64,000 nt of DNA from CAWJJM01 sp963843275 (GTDB lineage: Bacteria; Acidobacteriota; Thermoanaerobaculia; Multivoradales; JBCCEF01), in the NCBI GenBank assembly GCA_963843275.1, contig CAWJJM010000012.1:868001-932000 (forward strand), written 5' to 3'. A program made the position numbers and the translations under genes. The notes below the pieces were generated by a model. The model did no database searches. It was not told the DNA's origin and worked only from the letters and a program-made list of their open reading frames with translations. Position 1 is the first letter of the stretch, and each line of letters starts with the position of its first letter. Shown here piece by piece: positions 52,445 to 61,490 of this stretch.

Positions 52445-54895
52445 CTAGTCCTGCCGCAGGGCCACCGCCGGGTCGACCTTGGTGGCGCTGCGTCCGGGCA
52501 GCAGGCAGGCGAGCAGCGCCACCCCCACCAGCACGACCGGCACCGTGACCCAGGTCACCGGGTCGGAGGGGGCGACGGCGTAGAGCTGGGTGGCGAGCAG
52601 ACGGCTGGTCGCCACGGCGCCGGCGAGGCCGAGGAGGAGGCCGGCCACGACCGGCCGCATGCCCTGCGTCACCAGCAACCGCAGCACGTCGCGTGCGGTG
52701 GCGCCGAGCGCCATGCGCACCCCCACCTCGTGGCGCCGCGCCTCGACCGTGTAGGCGAGGACGCCGTAGGTGCCGATCGCGGCGAGCAGCAGCGCCACGG
52801 CCGCGAACACCGCGACGAGCACGGTGAGGAAGCGCGAGCGCTGCAGCGAGCGGGCCACCACCCGTTCTAGCGGTGCCAGGTCGGCGATCGGCACCGTCGG
52901 ATCGAGCCGGTGCACCGCGGCGCGCACCGCCGGCGCCAGGTCGAGAGGATCGCCGGCCGTGCGGACGACGATGTTGAGGGAGCGGATCGGGTCGAGCTGC
53001 GGCATGTTGGTCCACTGGTCGTCGAGGAAGTACAGCTCGGTGCCGGCGGGCTTGTCGAGGCCGTCCTGCTTGACGTCGGCGGCGACGCCGACGATGGTGA
53101 ACCAGGGCTCGTCGTCGCCGAACCAGCCGCGGCGGATGCGCCGGCCGACGGGGTCCTCGCCGGGATAGAAGCGCTTGGCGAGCGCCTGGTTGATCAGCAC
53201 CACCGGCGGCGAGGCGGCGCTGTCGGTGGCGGCGAAGGCGCGCCCGGCGACCAGCGGGATGCGCAGGGTCCGCAACGCCCCCGCGGTGACGATCTGGTAG
53301 TAGTCGACGTTGGCCGGCAGGTCGGGACCGGTCTCCACCCCCTCGAAGTCGGTGTCGTTGGCGTTGAGCTCGCGCACCGGCGGCAGGTCGGAGACGGCGG
53401 CCGCCGATTCGACACCGGGCAGGGCCCCGATCCGGTCGAGCAGCCGGTCGTAGAAGGCGTGCACGCCGGGGGCGTCGGGGTACTGCGCCTCGGGCAGCTC
53501 GATCTGGAACGACAGCGCGCCGCTGGCCTCGAAGCCGGGGTCGACCTGCTGCAGGGTCCAGAAGCTGCGCAGCAGGAGGCCGGCGCCGAGCACCAGCACG
53601 GTGGCGAGGGTCACCTCGACGACGACCAGACCGCGGCGCAGGGCATGGGCGGAGACGCCGCCGGTCGTCCGGCCGCCCTGCTTGAGCGACGCGAAGAGGT
53701 TGCCGGCGCGGGCGCGCCAGGCCGGGGCGAGGCCGAAGAGCAGGCCGGTGACGACGGCGACGAGCGCGGTGAAGGCGACGGCGCGGCCGTCGAGGCCGAT
53801 CTCGGCGGCGCGCGGCACGGCCTGCGGGTTGGCGGCGAGCATCGCCTTCAAGCCGAGCCGGGCGAGGCCGAGACCGAGCACGGCGCCGGCGAGCGCCAGC
53901 ACCACGCTCTCGGTGAGGAACTGGCGGATCAGCCGGCCGCGTTCGGCGCCGAGGCTGGCCCGTACGGCGATCTCGCGCCGCCGCCCCTCGGCGCGGGCGA
54001 GCATCAGGTTGGCGACGTTGGCGCAGGCGATCAGCAGCACGAAGCCGACGGCGCCGAGCAGCAGGAGCAGCGGCGTCCTGGCGTTGCCGATCAGCTCGCC
54101 GCGCAGCGGGAAGAGGACCATCGCGTGGTTGTCGCGGCTCGGGTGGTGGGTGTCGGGGAAGGTCGTCTCCCAGCGGGCGAGGAGGGCCGTCATCGCCTGG
54201 CGGGCGGCGGGGAGCGTGGTGCCCGGGGCGAGCCGGGCGACGACGTTCAGGTAGTGGCCGCCGCGACTGCCCGGGTCGGCCGGGTCGAGCTGCAGCGGCA
54301 CCCACACCTCGACCCCGGCGTCGGCGATGTCGAAGCCCGGCGGCGCGATGCCGATCACCGTCCGGGTGACGCCGTCGACCACCACCGTCTCGCCGACCAG
54401 CTCCGGGTCGCCGGCGAAGGCGCGCTGCCACAGGCCGTGGCCGAGGACGACCACCGGCTCGGTGCTCGGGCGGTCCTCCGCGGCGGTGAGCCAGTGCCCG
54501 CGCTCGATCGGCACCCCGAGGGTGGCGAAGAAGCCGGCGTCGGCGAGGGCGGCGGTGACGCGCAGCGGCGTGTCGCCGCCGGAGACGTTGACCGAGCCGG
54601 CCCGCCAGGCGCCGACCGAGCGGAAGAAGTCGTTCCACTCGGCGAGCTCGAGGAGCTCCGGCGCCGACATCCAGAACTTGTCGAAGCCGAGGCCGGGGAA
54701 CTGCGTGTAGACGCGCACCAGGTCGTCCGGGGCGGCGTACGGCAACGGCTGCAGCAGCACGCGGTCGGCGACCGTGAAGATCGCCGCGTTGCCTCCGATG
54801 CCGACGGCGAGGGTGACCACGACGACGAGGGTGAACAACGGCCGCTTGCGGAACTGCCGCAGAGCGAACCGCACATCGGCCAACAACGTGTCCAT
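52445..54895 (-). CDS. ADOP-family (MacB-like) ABC transporter permease
   Basis: 816 residues from ATG 54895 (GGAGG nearby; longer in-frame starts are Arg-rich). MacB_PCD N-terminus (LRQFRKRPLFTLVVVVTLAVGIGGNAAIFT), an extracytoplasmic domain, FtsX-like membrane segments (LLLGAVGFVLLIACANVANLMLARAEGRRREIAVRASLG), a second repeat (VAVFAAVALLLAAIGTYGVLAYTVEARRHEVGVRMALG). The duplicated ADOP layout is especially frequent in Acidobacteriota. No ATPase is encoded beside it, which is common for this family. Probably exports or processes an envelope component; substrate unknown. Confidence 0.92.
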   Translation of the reverse strand: MDTLLADVRFALRQFRKRPLFTLVVVVTLAVGIGGNAAIFTVADRVLLQPLPYAAPDDLVRVYTQFPGLGFDKFWMSAPELLELAEWNDFFRSVGAWRAGSVNVSGGDTPLRVTAALADAGFFATLGVPIERGHWLTAAEDRPSTEPVVVLGHGLWQRAFAGDPELVGETVVVDGVTRTVIGIAPPGFDIADAGVEVWVPLQLDPADPGSRGGHYLNVVARLAPGTTLPAARQAMTALLARWETTFPDTHHPSRDNHAMVLFPLRGELIGNARTPLLLLLGAVGFVLLIACANVANLMLARAEGRRREIAVRASLGAERGRLIRQFLTESVVLALAGAVLGLGLARLGLKAMLAANPQAVPRAAEIGLDGRAVAFTALVAVVTGLLFGLAPAWRARAGNLFASLKQGGRTTGGVSAHALRRGLVVVEVTLATVLVLGAGLLLRSFWTLQQVDPGFEASGALSFQIELPEAQYPDAPGVHAFYDRLLDRIGALPGVESAAAVSDLPPVRELNANDTDFEGVETGPDLPANVDYYQIVTAGALRTLRIPLVAGRAFAATDSAASPPVVLINQALAKRFYPGEDPVGRRIRRGWFGDDEPWFTIVGVAADVKQDGLDKPAGTELYFLDDQWTNMPQLDPIRSLNIVVRTAGDPLDLAPAVRAAVHRLDPTVPIADLAPLERVVARSLQRSRFLTVLVAVFAAVALLLAAIGTYGVLAYTVEARRHEVGVRMALGATARDVLRLLVTQGMRPVVAGLLLGLAGAVATSRLLATQLYAVAPSDPVTWVTVPVVLVGVALLACLLPGRSATKVDPAVALRQD

Positions 54896-55079
54896 GGCGC
54901 CTCCGTCCGTACGACGAGATTCGGGCTTCCCCCGAGTGTAACGGCGGGCGGGCGCGGCGGGTTTCACGGCGGGATGCCGAGACGGGCGCCCGAGCGAGGG
55001 CGCGGCCGGGGCGAGCGGAGCGATGGAAACAAGGGGATCGGCAGGCGATACTAGGCGCGGCACCCGTCACCACACGCAC

Positions 55080-55120
55080 GCCGGAGTGGCGGAATCGGTA
55101 GACGCAGGGGACTCAAAATC
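55080..55120 (+). repeat. tRNA-Leu(CAA) 5' fragment (probable attL)
   Basis: Forty-one bases identical in design to the 5' half of tRNA-Leu: acceptor GCCGGAG, D-arm GGCGGAATCGGTAGACG, then GGGGACTCAAAATC with anticodon CAA. Similarity to a normal tRNA stops after AAAATC. A CTCCGG at 55138-55143 could still pair with the acceptor, so a tRNA decayed by deletion is an alternative to an attachment site. Confidence 0.7.
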
Positions 55121-55451
55121 GCCCCCTACGCCATCCACTCCGGTTCTCCGCAACCTGCTGGTCACCAGTCATTTGGGCGTAACCACCCATAGCAGCAATG
55201 AGTTCCTGGCATTTCGGACTTCGACTGCAAGTGGTCTGGAGTCGAACTGGGTAGTCACCGGTTGCTGGAAGGGGTGCACAAGGAGTGCAGAAGAAGTCAG
55301 CCCGTCCTGCCGCCGCACCCCCGGGGGTACGCCCCCATCCCGCGGTCTCCCCGACCCCCGCTTAGGCCGCACACGGTTTTCATGCGCCCACGCGGGTGCC
55401 GATCACGCGAGTCCAGAGGCTGGCCGAGCACCTGGGGCGCCGCGCAAGGCC
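55121..55451. other. island left end, no gene seen
   Basis: 331 bases with no supportable reading frame. A minus-strand reading with RPLAVEVRNARNSLLL is a familiar spurious translation near tRNA/integration regions and is not called. Confidence 0.4.
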
Positions 55452-55667
55452 TCAGGCGGACTCCAGTTCCAGGGCGCGGTCGCTGGGCTGCCGGTTGTAG
55501 ACTGCTCCGTCCTGCCCGTGGTGCACTCGCTGGTGGCAGTTGGGGCAGAGGGCTACGACCCAGCGAGGGTGGTCGGGGCCTTCGTCCGCCCTTCGCCGGA
55601 TGTGCTGGGGCTCGAGGTAGGGTGAGCCGTTGACCCGCAGCGATAAGCCGTGTATGCTTATGTTCAG
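55452..55667 (-). pseudogene. HNH endonuclease C-terminal fragment
   Basis: The minus strand encodes the C-terminal part of an HNH endonuclease (SPYLEPQHIRRRADEGPDH, ALCPNCHQRVHHGQDG). The metal-binding CPNC and RVHHG positions are there; one of the paired His in the E-x-HH motif is Gln (EPQH). The N-terminal half is missing, so it is likely a remnant of a restriction- or homing-type nuclease carried by the element. An in-frame extension upstream to 55778 overlaps the next gene and lacks family similarity. Confidence 0.6.
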
Positions 55668-55702
55668 CTTACATCTTACAAAGTAAAGCTTAGGACACTG
55701 AT

Positions 55703-56296
55703 GTGCGACACGGGAAGAGTAGATACTTAGCTCTCTTGGTCGGTTGGATTGCTGCACTCCCTCTTGTGTCAACAGCACAGCCGCAGTCTGAGGTGCAGCC
55801 CGGTCCGGCTACGGTCCAAGCGGAGAGAAAGATAGTTGCTGGGGAGAATGTCCCCAGGTACTTCCTCGTGCAGAACTTTCTCTTGATGGTGCAGCACGCA
55901 AGAGAGAACTCGAGCGTTTGGCGTTCGTTTCTCGAGGAACTGGGCATCGAGCCTGACAGCCAGGGCGCCGACGCTATCGCCGCGGCGGGAAAGGCGGCTG
56001 GCCCGATTCTGAAGCGAGGCCTGCCGTCAGAAGTGGGATCTCAGGATCTTCCCGCCGCCATGAGAGCGCTGCAGGCGAGGAAGAGTCGGGATATAGGTTT
56101 GGTGTGGCGACAATTGGAGAAGGAGCTGCGGGAGGGCGAGTTGCGACTCGTCGACGATTACCTGGATAGCAAGATTCGTCAGGGTACACAGCTGGTCGTT
56201 GAAAACGGCAATGAGTGGGGGTCTGAGCTTGAGATGAGCCAAGTGAGGGTCCTCGCCGATACTTTCGACCAAGCCGTAAAGGGGGAGAATCGATGA
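55703..56296 (+). CDS. secreted protein of unknown function (island cargo)
   Basis: 197 residues from GTG 55703. N-terminal signal peptide (RYLALLVGWIAALPLVSTAQ), then a mainly helical body (FLVQNFLLMVQHARENSSVW, IGLVWRQLEKELREGELRLVDDYL). Not recognised. Its last 265 bases occur again at 61826-62092. ATGA overlap with the next gene. Confidence 0.65.
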   Translation: MRHGKSRYLALLVGWIAALPLVSTAQPQSEVQPGPATVQAERKIVAGENVPRYFLVQNFLLMVQHARENSSVWRSFLEELGIEPDSQGADAIAAAGKAAGPILKRGLPSEVGSQDLPAAMRALQARKSRDIGLVWRQLEKELREGELRLVDDYLDSKIRQGTQLVVENGNEWGSELEMSQVRVLADTFDQAVKGENR

Positions 56297-56342
56297 ATCG
56301 GTTGGCTACTAGGGCGGCCCTATCCTCGGTTGTGCTGTTCGC
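56030..56342 (+). repeat. direct repeat copy 1 (313 bp), partner 61826-62138
   Basis: Nearly identical to 61826-62138 at a constant offset of 5,796 bases, with a handful of substitutions. It spans the 3' part of the 55703 gene and the first 50 bases of the 56293 gene. Confidence 0.85.
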
Positions 56343-56745
56343 GGCGCTCTCGCCCGCTAGGGCTGTTACCTTCAATGTCTTTGCAAATATAAGTGCTGAG
56401 TACCTAGGCGGGTGCTGGGCGCGATACTCGGGCTACGTTGCTGCTCAGGCAATCAATCTTGAAGCGGATGACAACAACCAGCAATGGGACCTCCTCGGCA
56501 ACATTCGAAACGGGGGTCGTTGCCAATCCCTGATTGGTGCAACGGTAACCCAGGGTTCGAGTAACGGGGTGCTGCCGTATACCACCCTCTTGTCGATCAA
56601 CATGCAAACCGACCAAGTCTGTTTTCAGACAGGCGGCCCTTGGTATTGGTCGGAGGCGAACGCTTCGCTTCATGACCCCAACAGTTGGGGTCCCTGGGCA
56701 TACTCCGACTGTCATAGGATCTCCAACTGTGACCCGAACAACTAG
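56293..56745 (+). CDS. secreted Cys-containing protein of unknown function
   Basis: 150 residues, ATG 56293 overlapping the preceding TGA. Signal peptide RAALSSVVLFAALSPARA; mature part with six Cys and several Trp (GGCWARYSGYVAAQA, SDCHRISNC). Not recognised. A truncated copy of its 5' end lies at 62089-62138. Confidence 0.6.
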   Translation: MNRLATRAALSSVVLFAALSPARAVTFNVFANISAEYLGGCWARYSGYVAAQAINLEADDNNQQWDLLGNIRNGGRCQSLIGATVTQGSSNGVLPYTTLLSINMQTDQVCFQTGGPWYWSEANASLHDPNSWGPWAYSDCHRISNCDPNN

Positions 56746-57031
56746 GGCAGAACGCTTCTGGGTGTCGTAGCCTCGCTGCGATTCGAGTGCGGGACGGTAC
56801 CGATCTAACTCAATCGTTGCAAGGGGGGTTGGCTAAGAAAACCAACCCAGAGCAACGACAGCAACTCGGGACCACAAAAGAAGTTGTCCCGAGGAGGAGA
56901 CCCTCCGGGGAAAAGCCAGGGTAGACGCCTTCTGCGAGTCGCACGAGCGTGCCTGATGGGGGATCTGGCCGTGATCGCCCATCACGAGGCGGGGGAGGGG
57001 GGCGGCTGTCCTTTCCAGGTTCCCCCGGTGC

Positions 57032-57229
57032 CTGGGTGCTAAGGCCGAGTGCCCGGTTCTTGCGGATGTCGGCCTCGGTGGCTGTCGCCCACTCAGTAGC
57101 GCATCGTCGAGCTGCGGCCTCTGTCTTGCCGGAGAAGGTCTCGCAGGATGTAGGATGCCCAGCGAGCCGGATCGTCGCGTAGCACCGCCATGTGTTGTTC
57201 CCGAGTCGAGTCGTGCGAAATGTCGCCAC
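57032..57229 (-). pseudogene. tyrosine integrase N-terminal remnant, element 1
   Basis: Sixty-six residues on the minus strand, starting ATG 57229 (NNTWRCYATIRLAGHPTSCE, TFSGKTEAAARRCATEW, IRKNRALG) match the arm-binding N-terminus of phage-type tyrosine recombinases. After about 57032 the frame turns into low-complexity Pro/Arg peptides and no catalytic domain follows. Its start is 69 bases from the tRNA fragment at 57299, the usual place for an integrase gene. Confidence 0.65.
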
Positions 57230-57340
57230 AGGCCTTCAAGCACACATAGTGCACATCAGACCATGAGAGAAGACCGAAAAGCATTGAAGTAGCTGTATGC
57301 CGGAGTGGCGGAATCGGTAGACGCAGGGGACTTAAAATCC
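57073..57340 (+). repeat. direct repeat copy 1 (268 bp), partner 62333-62600
   Basis: Nearly identical to 62333-62600 at an offset of exactly 5,260 bases. It contains the integrase N-terminus and the 42-base tRNA-Leu 5' fragment, and identity ends just after the tRNA AAAATCC. Confidence 0.88.
57299..57340 (+). repeat. tRNA-Leu(UAA) 5' fragment between the two elements (att-like)
   Basis: GCCGGAG acceptor, D-arm with GGAATCGGTAGACG, and GGGGACTTAAAATCC with anticodon TAA. After that the sequence (GGTTTGTTGTG) bears no likeness to a tRNA, so this is a partial tRNA at an internal recombination site. Confidence 0.8.
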
Positions 57341-57491
57341 GGTTTGTTGTGTCGGCGGTGAGCCCGCTAAAGCCAATTAATTGAGTGAATTGGGGCGAGT
57401 ATAGTAGCCACCGAAAGATGTGTCTGAGACGTTGGTGGGACAAAACGGAGTCCTGGCCCGGAGTTGCGGCCGCTTAGGCAAGGAGGGATGA

Positions 57492-58130
57492 ATGGGGAAG
57501 CGCCGACTCGAGGATGCAGAGCTGTCAAGATTGACCTTCGACTTGGAGGGAGACAGTTGGAAGGCGCGACAGGCACATGCTGAACTGACAGCTCGAGAGG
57601 AGGAGAGGCGAGATAGGGAAGAGAAGCGTCGTGAAAAAGAGTCGGCGGCGATCGAGAAGTCTGCGCTCGCCGCGGAGGCCACGGCGACGGCAACAAGGGC
57701 CTATGTGCGCCACGCTCGTAATACCGCTTGGGCAACTGGGGCTTCGGCGTTGGTGGCGCTCTTCATCGCGATAGTCTCCTACGGACAGCTGAGCATCGTA
57801 AGAGAGCAGAGCGCGGAGGCGGCAGACGCTTTGGACCGCGCTGAGGAAGCGCTGGTGGAGCTGCGAGCGCTACAGGGCCGCCTGTCGCGTCTTGGAGAGG
57901 GTTTGGTGAAAATCGCCTATCTGGAGGCCAAGCCCGTGAAGCTCGGCGGTTTTGAGAGCGCCGAGAGCGAAGAGGAGATCGGGGCGCTAGCCGACGAGCT
58001 GGCGCGAGAGGTATATCCAAATGCAAAAGATCGTAAAAGGCTCTTGCGCGAAGTGGATAGGATTGTCCGCGAAGGGAGGATGCGTCGCGGACTCACGCCG
58101 GAAGGCACGCGTCCTGCGCAGAAGCGGTGA
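57492..58130 (+). CDS. coiled-coil membrane protein of unknown function
   Basis: 212 residues. A charged helical N-terminus (ARQAHAELTAREEERRDREEK), one membrane helix near 78-98 (TAWATGASALVALFIAIVSY), then a second coiled-coil part (ALDRAEEALVELRALQGRL) and a basic C-terminus. Not recognised. First gene of the second element; GGAGGGATGA precedes the start. Confidence 0.65.
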   Translation: MGKRRLEDAELSRLTFDLEGDSWKARQAHAELTAREEERRDREEKRREKESAAIEKSALAAEATATATRAYVRHARNTAWATGASALVALFIAIVSYGQLSIVREQSAEAADALDRAEEALVELRALQGRLSRLGEGLVKIAYLEAKPVKLGGFESAESEEEIGALADELAREVYPNAKDRKRLLREVDRIVREGRMRRGLTPEGTRPAQKR

Positions 58131-58416
58131 GCGTAGAACGGCCCCTAGCGACTGCTGAGGTTTCTTCTTCAACGTCAGCGTGGCCGAGGGGTTGGTGTGT
58201 CGACGCCCCGCCGCCGTGGCCAAGCTGCTGCTGCGCGTCCACCGCGGGCATCAGGCGCCAGGGTCCGGTCTCCGCCGGCGGCTCGCGTTCCGCGTTTTTC
58301 TAGCGCGTTAGAAGCCGATCGAAGGCGCACGCCCTGTGCCCTTTTCTACAGGGTAAGGTATGCTCTGGCCTACGACCCTCGGGGCCGCATCAATCCTAGC
58401 TGGGGGGGAAGGGCAG
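58131..58416. other. island spacer, no gene seen
   Basis: 286 bases before the zinc-ribbon-like gene. Only short, unconvincing frames on both strands. Confidence 0.4.
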
Positions 58417-58755
58417 ATGGCGCTTACCAAGCCGGCCGGTTGCTTCCTGCAACTCTTGGCTATCCCCGTGTTCCTGTTGGGATTCGGACTCTTTCTTGAA
58501 AGAGCCAGCGTGGGACGCGTGGGCGGAATTGTTGGCGGAGTACTTATCATGATTGTTGCTGCGTGGGCGTTCATTGCAGGGGGGCGGCCTGCAAGGATGT
58601 CTGGGTCAAGCCGGGAACGAGCTGGAAGCGATGCACTGCGGCCTACAAAGCGATGTCCGCAATGTGCGGAGGATGTGCGAGTCGAGGCAGTCCGCTGCAG
58701 GTTCGGTGGCGCCGATCTTTCAGAAGCCATTGGCGAGACGAGAGGGAGGTCCTGA
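58417..58755 (+). CDS. two-helix membrane protein with degenerate zinc ribbon
   Basis: 112 residues from ATG 58417 (purine-rich GGGGGGAAGGG upstream; an in-frame ATG at 58360 is the alternative). Two membrane helices (LQLLAIPVFLLGFGLFL, GGIVGGVLIMIVAAWAFIAG) are followed by RCPQCAEDVRVEAVRCRFGGADL. This is the short zinc-ribbon pattern CPxC...CxxCG, except the last Cys is Gly, so metal binding may be lost. TGATG overlap with the next gene. Confidence 0.65.
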   Translation: MALTKPAGCFLQLLAIPVFLLGFGLFLERASVGRVGGIVGGVLIMIVAAWAFIAGGRPARMSGSSRERAGSDALRPTKRCPQCAEDVRVEAVRCRFGGADLSEAIGETRGRS

Positions 58756-59195
58756 TGATAAAGTCGGGTCGCTTCACATGCATCGTGTTGTTGGTCGTCC
58801 TGGCCGGGTGTGCTAGTGCCTATAAGCAAAAGAGTCTTACCGGCGGCTTTCAGGAAGAGTGGCTAGGGTCCACGAAGTTTAGAGTGTTCTTCTACCACAA
58901 CGGTTATACAAGTGAGGCGGATGCGGACGCTCTGGTTTGGCGTCGAGCCGCTGAGTTGGCCTTGGAGAATGGATTCCGGTACGTTCGGGCCGACAGTGAG
59001 GACTCGAAGCATCCCTTCATAGGAAAGGGCTGGCGACACATTCTAGACGTATCGCTGTTTGATGAGCCAACAGAGGGTGCTCGTGACGCCGTTGACCTCA
59101 TCAGGGAGTCGGAGTCTGCGGCGAACGGCCGCCTTTCTGATCGAGCGAGGCTTCGCTTGATGGAAATTCAACGGCAAGGGGAGGGGGGTGGCTGA
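58755..59195 (+). CDS. lipoprotein resembling the CC0125/CC1285 family
   Basis: 146 residues; ATG 58755 in TGATG overlap. Lipobox VLAGCAS. The body reads KSLTGGFQEEWLGSTKFRVF, then NGYTSEADADALVWRRAAEL and ALENGFRYV, the conserved core (TGGF, FRV..GN.YT, RAAE.A.ENGYRYF) of CC0125/CC1285-type lipoproteins. Outer-membrane lipoprotein; role unknown. Confidence 0.72.
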   Translation: MIKSGRFTCIVLLVVLAGCASAYKQKSLTGGFQEEWLGSTKFRVFFYHNGYTSEADADALVWRRAAELALENGFRYVRADSEDSKHPFIGKGWRHILDVSLFDEPTEGARDAVDLIRESESAANGRLSDRARLRLMEIQRQGEGGG

Positions 59196-59396
59196 GTGCG
59201 GCTCCGATCGATCATTGGATTAGCGTTGTGTGTTGAGGCTGTCCTTTTCGTCTTCGCCGCGTGCGCTACCACCTACCATCCAGCTGGCGCCACGGGTGGA
59301 TTTGACGAGACGAAGCTGAATGACACGCTCTATGAGGTGCGCTTCGTTGGCAACGGCTACGTCAGTAACGCCAAGACCTCGGGGAGGCGCCTCTGA
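59196..59396 (+). CDS. truncated paralogue of the TGGF lipoprotein
   Basis: 66 residues from GTG 59196, directly after the previous gene. Hydrophobic leader with Cys (FVFAACATTYHPAG), then TGGFDETKLNDTLYEVRFVGNGYVS, the N-terminal core of the same lipoprotein family as 58755-59195. It stops before the helical RAAE part, so it is a broken second copy or a minimal version. Its stop overlaps the next ATG (TGATG). Confidence 0.55.
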   Translation: MRLRSIIGLALCVEAVLFVFAACATTYHPAGATGGFDETKLNDTLYEVRFVGNGYVSNAKTSGRRL

Positions 59397-60532
59397 TGGG
59401 TGACAACGAAAACCGTTCGGGCGAGCCGGTACACGGTGAAGAGGCCGACGAACAGCAAGCCCCTGACAAGCGACCTTGGTCCTGGCGAGGGGTCGCTTGG
59501 CTGATGGCAGCCGCATCGGTCTTTGTAGCTTGGGGATGGACGCAGGATCTTCTACACTCGGATCCGCAGATAGTCGAGTTCTTTCGCGCTGTCCGTAATC
59601 ACCAGTACACCTTCAGGGCATTCCTGTTGGCGGCCTCGGCGTTGGCCTTTGCGAACGCAGTACCAATTGCGGCTTTCCTAATGGGGTTGCGGTTCCTGAG
59701 GCGTGAGCATGGAATGCCATCGCATGGGACCCAGGCGCGATCGATTCTGATGCTTTCCGGATTTGCTGGCGTGGTAGTCAGTTGGTTTGCTCTGTCGGAG
59801 GCCTGGGTGTCGCCACCGATCCGAATGAGTGCCAAGATGCCGGCAATCACCGAGCTCGCTCAGATCGCAAAAGAGCTGAACAAGAATGCACCAGTCGCGT
59901 TGGGTGATGGCATTCGAATTCTTGGTGTTGTGGCAGTTGGCAATAGACTCCATTACAAATACCAGTATACGAACGTCAAGGCCGCGGACATTGATGGTGA
60001 ATACTTGCGTATGGAGGCGCAGAAGCAGTCAATCGTGGCTAGCTGCAGCGATCCAAGTTTGCGCTCTTTGCTCGATCGGCTGGTGATCATTTCAAAGACA
60101 TACGTGGACATGGATCAGGTTCACCTTGCGACCTTTGAGGTTTCTTCGGACGACTGCCGCCGATTGGAGAGCACGAGAGATGCGGGTCAGGAGGAGATGG
60201 GCCTACGACCTTCAGCGAATGAGGCTGCTAGGCAGGCTGCGGTTATGGCGACAGCCGCCCTGCCGCCGGGCACAGTGCTGCGGGAGGGCCTTGTTAGCGA
60301 GGGTGCTGAGGCTGTGGGAGGCCACGTTGTGTATCGCTACCGATTCGAATTCCCGAAGGAGCGAATCAATCCCGCTTGGATTTCGAGCCTCTCGTCGACG
60401 TTGCCGAGTCAATACTGCCGAATGATGACTGCGCTTGTGGAATCAGGTGTCTCAGCTGAGTGGCGCTATTTCGACAGCGAAGGAACCCTGGTTCTGTCCG
60501 TCAAAGGTACTCCAGCGGAGTGCCAGGAGTAG
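59396..60532 (+). CDS. membrane protein with two related C-terminal domains
   Basis: 378 residues. Hydrophilic N-terminus, then three membrane helices (RGVAWLMAAASVFVAWGW, AFLLAASALAFANAVPIAAFL, ILMLSGFAGVVVSWFAL). The soluble part holds two similar units: first NRLHYKYQYTN followed by a Cys pair (ASCSDPS, SSDDC), then GHVVYRYRFEFP followed by a Cys pair (SQYCRMM, PAEC). An internal duplication with one Cys pair per unit suggests disulfide-bonded extracytoplasmic domains. Not recognised. Confidence 0.65.
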   Translation: MGDNENRSGEPVHGEEADEQQAPDKRPWSWRGVAWLMAAASVFVAWGWTQDLLHSDPQIVEFFRAVRNHQYTFRAFLLAASALAFANAVPIAAFLMGLRFLRREHGMPSHGTQARSILMLSGFAGVVVSWFALSEAWVSPPIRMSAKMPAITELAQIAKELNKNAPVALGDGIRILGVVAVGNRLHYKYQYTNVKAADIDGEYLRMEAQKQSIVASCSDPSLRSLLDRLVIISKTYVDMDQVHLATFEVSSDDCRRLESTRDAGQEEMGLRPSANEAARQAAVMATAALPPGTVLREGLVSEGAEAVGGHVVYRYRFEFPKERINPAWISSLSSTLPSQYCRMMTALVESGVSAEWRYFDSEGTLVLSVKGTPAECQE

Positions 60533-60770
60533 AGGCCGCGCTGATGTGGGGGCCTGGCTACGCCGTGTGGGACTCGAAGACGGGGCGATGTGAAGTACTG
60601 CACCAACGAAAGGAACCACCTTTCGTCTACCTATGCTGACACCGTGGGACTTGCGTGGAAGTAGGGGTTCCTTCGGATGGAGATGGCCTCCGCGGGCGTC
60701 GCTCTGGTGAGAAGTTTGGGAGGCTGGTTCTTGGAGCCAAGCATTCGACCTGAGAGGAGAAGAGTAGATC
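60533..60770. other. island spacer, no gene seen
   Basis: 238 bases upstream of the lipoprotein gene; GAGAGGAGAAG just before the ATG at 60771 is its likely ribosome-binding site. No coding frame supported. Confidence 0.35.
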
Positions 60771-61490
60771 ATGTTGCGTCTGAGAGAATTCTGTACTGTC
60801 CGAGTGGTCCCGGCTGTTCTCCTTGCGGTGTCTTTGAGCGCGTGTGTGACGACCAGTCGACCTTTGCCGCGGTACGCGTCACGGGTTGGTGAGCAACCCA
60901 CGGTGGGTGTCAGCTCAGAGGCCCGCGTCGGCGATGCGATCTACTCGAAGTTCAATTATCGGACCGAGAAAGTGTTGAAGTTGTCTACGGGGCTGGAGCG
61001 AGAATATCCTGCATGTCTGAGGTGTCGAGTGTCAATCCCGGCAGGCGCTATCGTAGACCCTAGCGGTGGTACGGGTGCGAGTTACTGTACCCGCAAAAAC
61101 TACTTTTCGGGTGGCCTTATCACGAAGGAACCCCTGAGGGTTGTCTGCTTCGCTGGTCCCCCGAACAAGCACGAGTTCACCCAGATGCATGTAGCTGGGA
61201 CTCTGAGTGGCTGGATCACTCTCGAACAACCTGTTCCGTTTGAAGAGGTTCAGATGATGGTGGGTGAGGGTTTCAAGGCGGAACTAATCTACGAGGGTGT
61301 TGCCACCGGAGTGCTGCGGCTTCTCTACCGCGAGTTCTCCGAGAGTCTAGCGCGGCCAGCCTTCCAACAGGAATTGACCTACACGATGGATCGGGAGGGC
61401 CCGACTATCGTCGGCTTCCGTTCGCTGAACATCGAAGTGGAAAGCGCGGAGAATTCCGGTATCCAATATCGGGTTGTGAGCGGGCTGTGA
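60771..61490 (+). CDS. lipoprotein of unknown function (island cargo)
   Basis: 239 residues from ATG 60771. Lipobox-like LSACVTT after a hydrophobic leader. The body has four Cys (YPACLRCRV, SYCTRKN, VVCFAG) and a beta-rich C-terminal half. Not recognised. Last intact cargo gene of the second element. Confidence 0.65.
   Translation: MLRLREFCTVRVVPAVLLAVSLSACVTTSRPLPRYASRVGEQPTVGVSSEARVGDAIYSKFNYRTEKVLKLSTGLEREYPACLRCRVSIPAGAIVDPSGGTGASYCTRKNYFSGGLITKEPLRVVCFAGPPNKHEFTQMHVAGTLSGWITLEQPVPFEEVQMMVGEGFKAELIYEGVATGVLRLLYREFSESLARPAFQQELTYTMDREGPTIVGFRSLNIEVESAENSGIQYRVVSGL

Noticed and set aside
55080..55150. A complete tRNA-Leu(CAA) at the left edge
   Set aside because: The acceptor can pair with CTCCGG at 55138, but the variable arm and T-arm are absent, so it cannot be a working tRNA.
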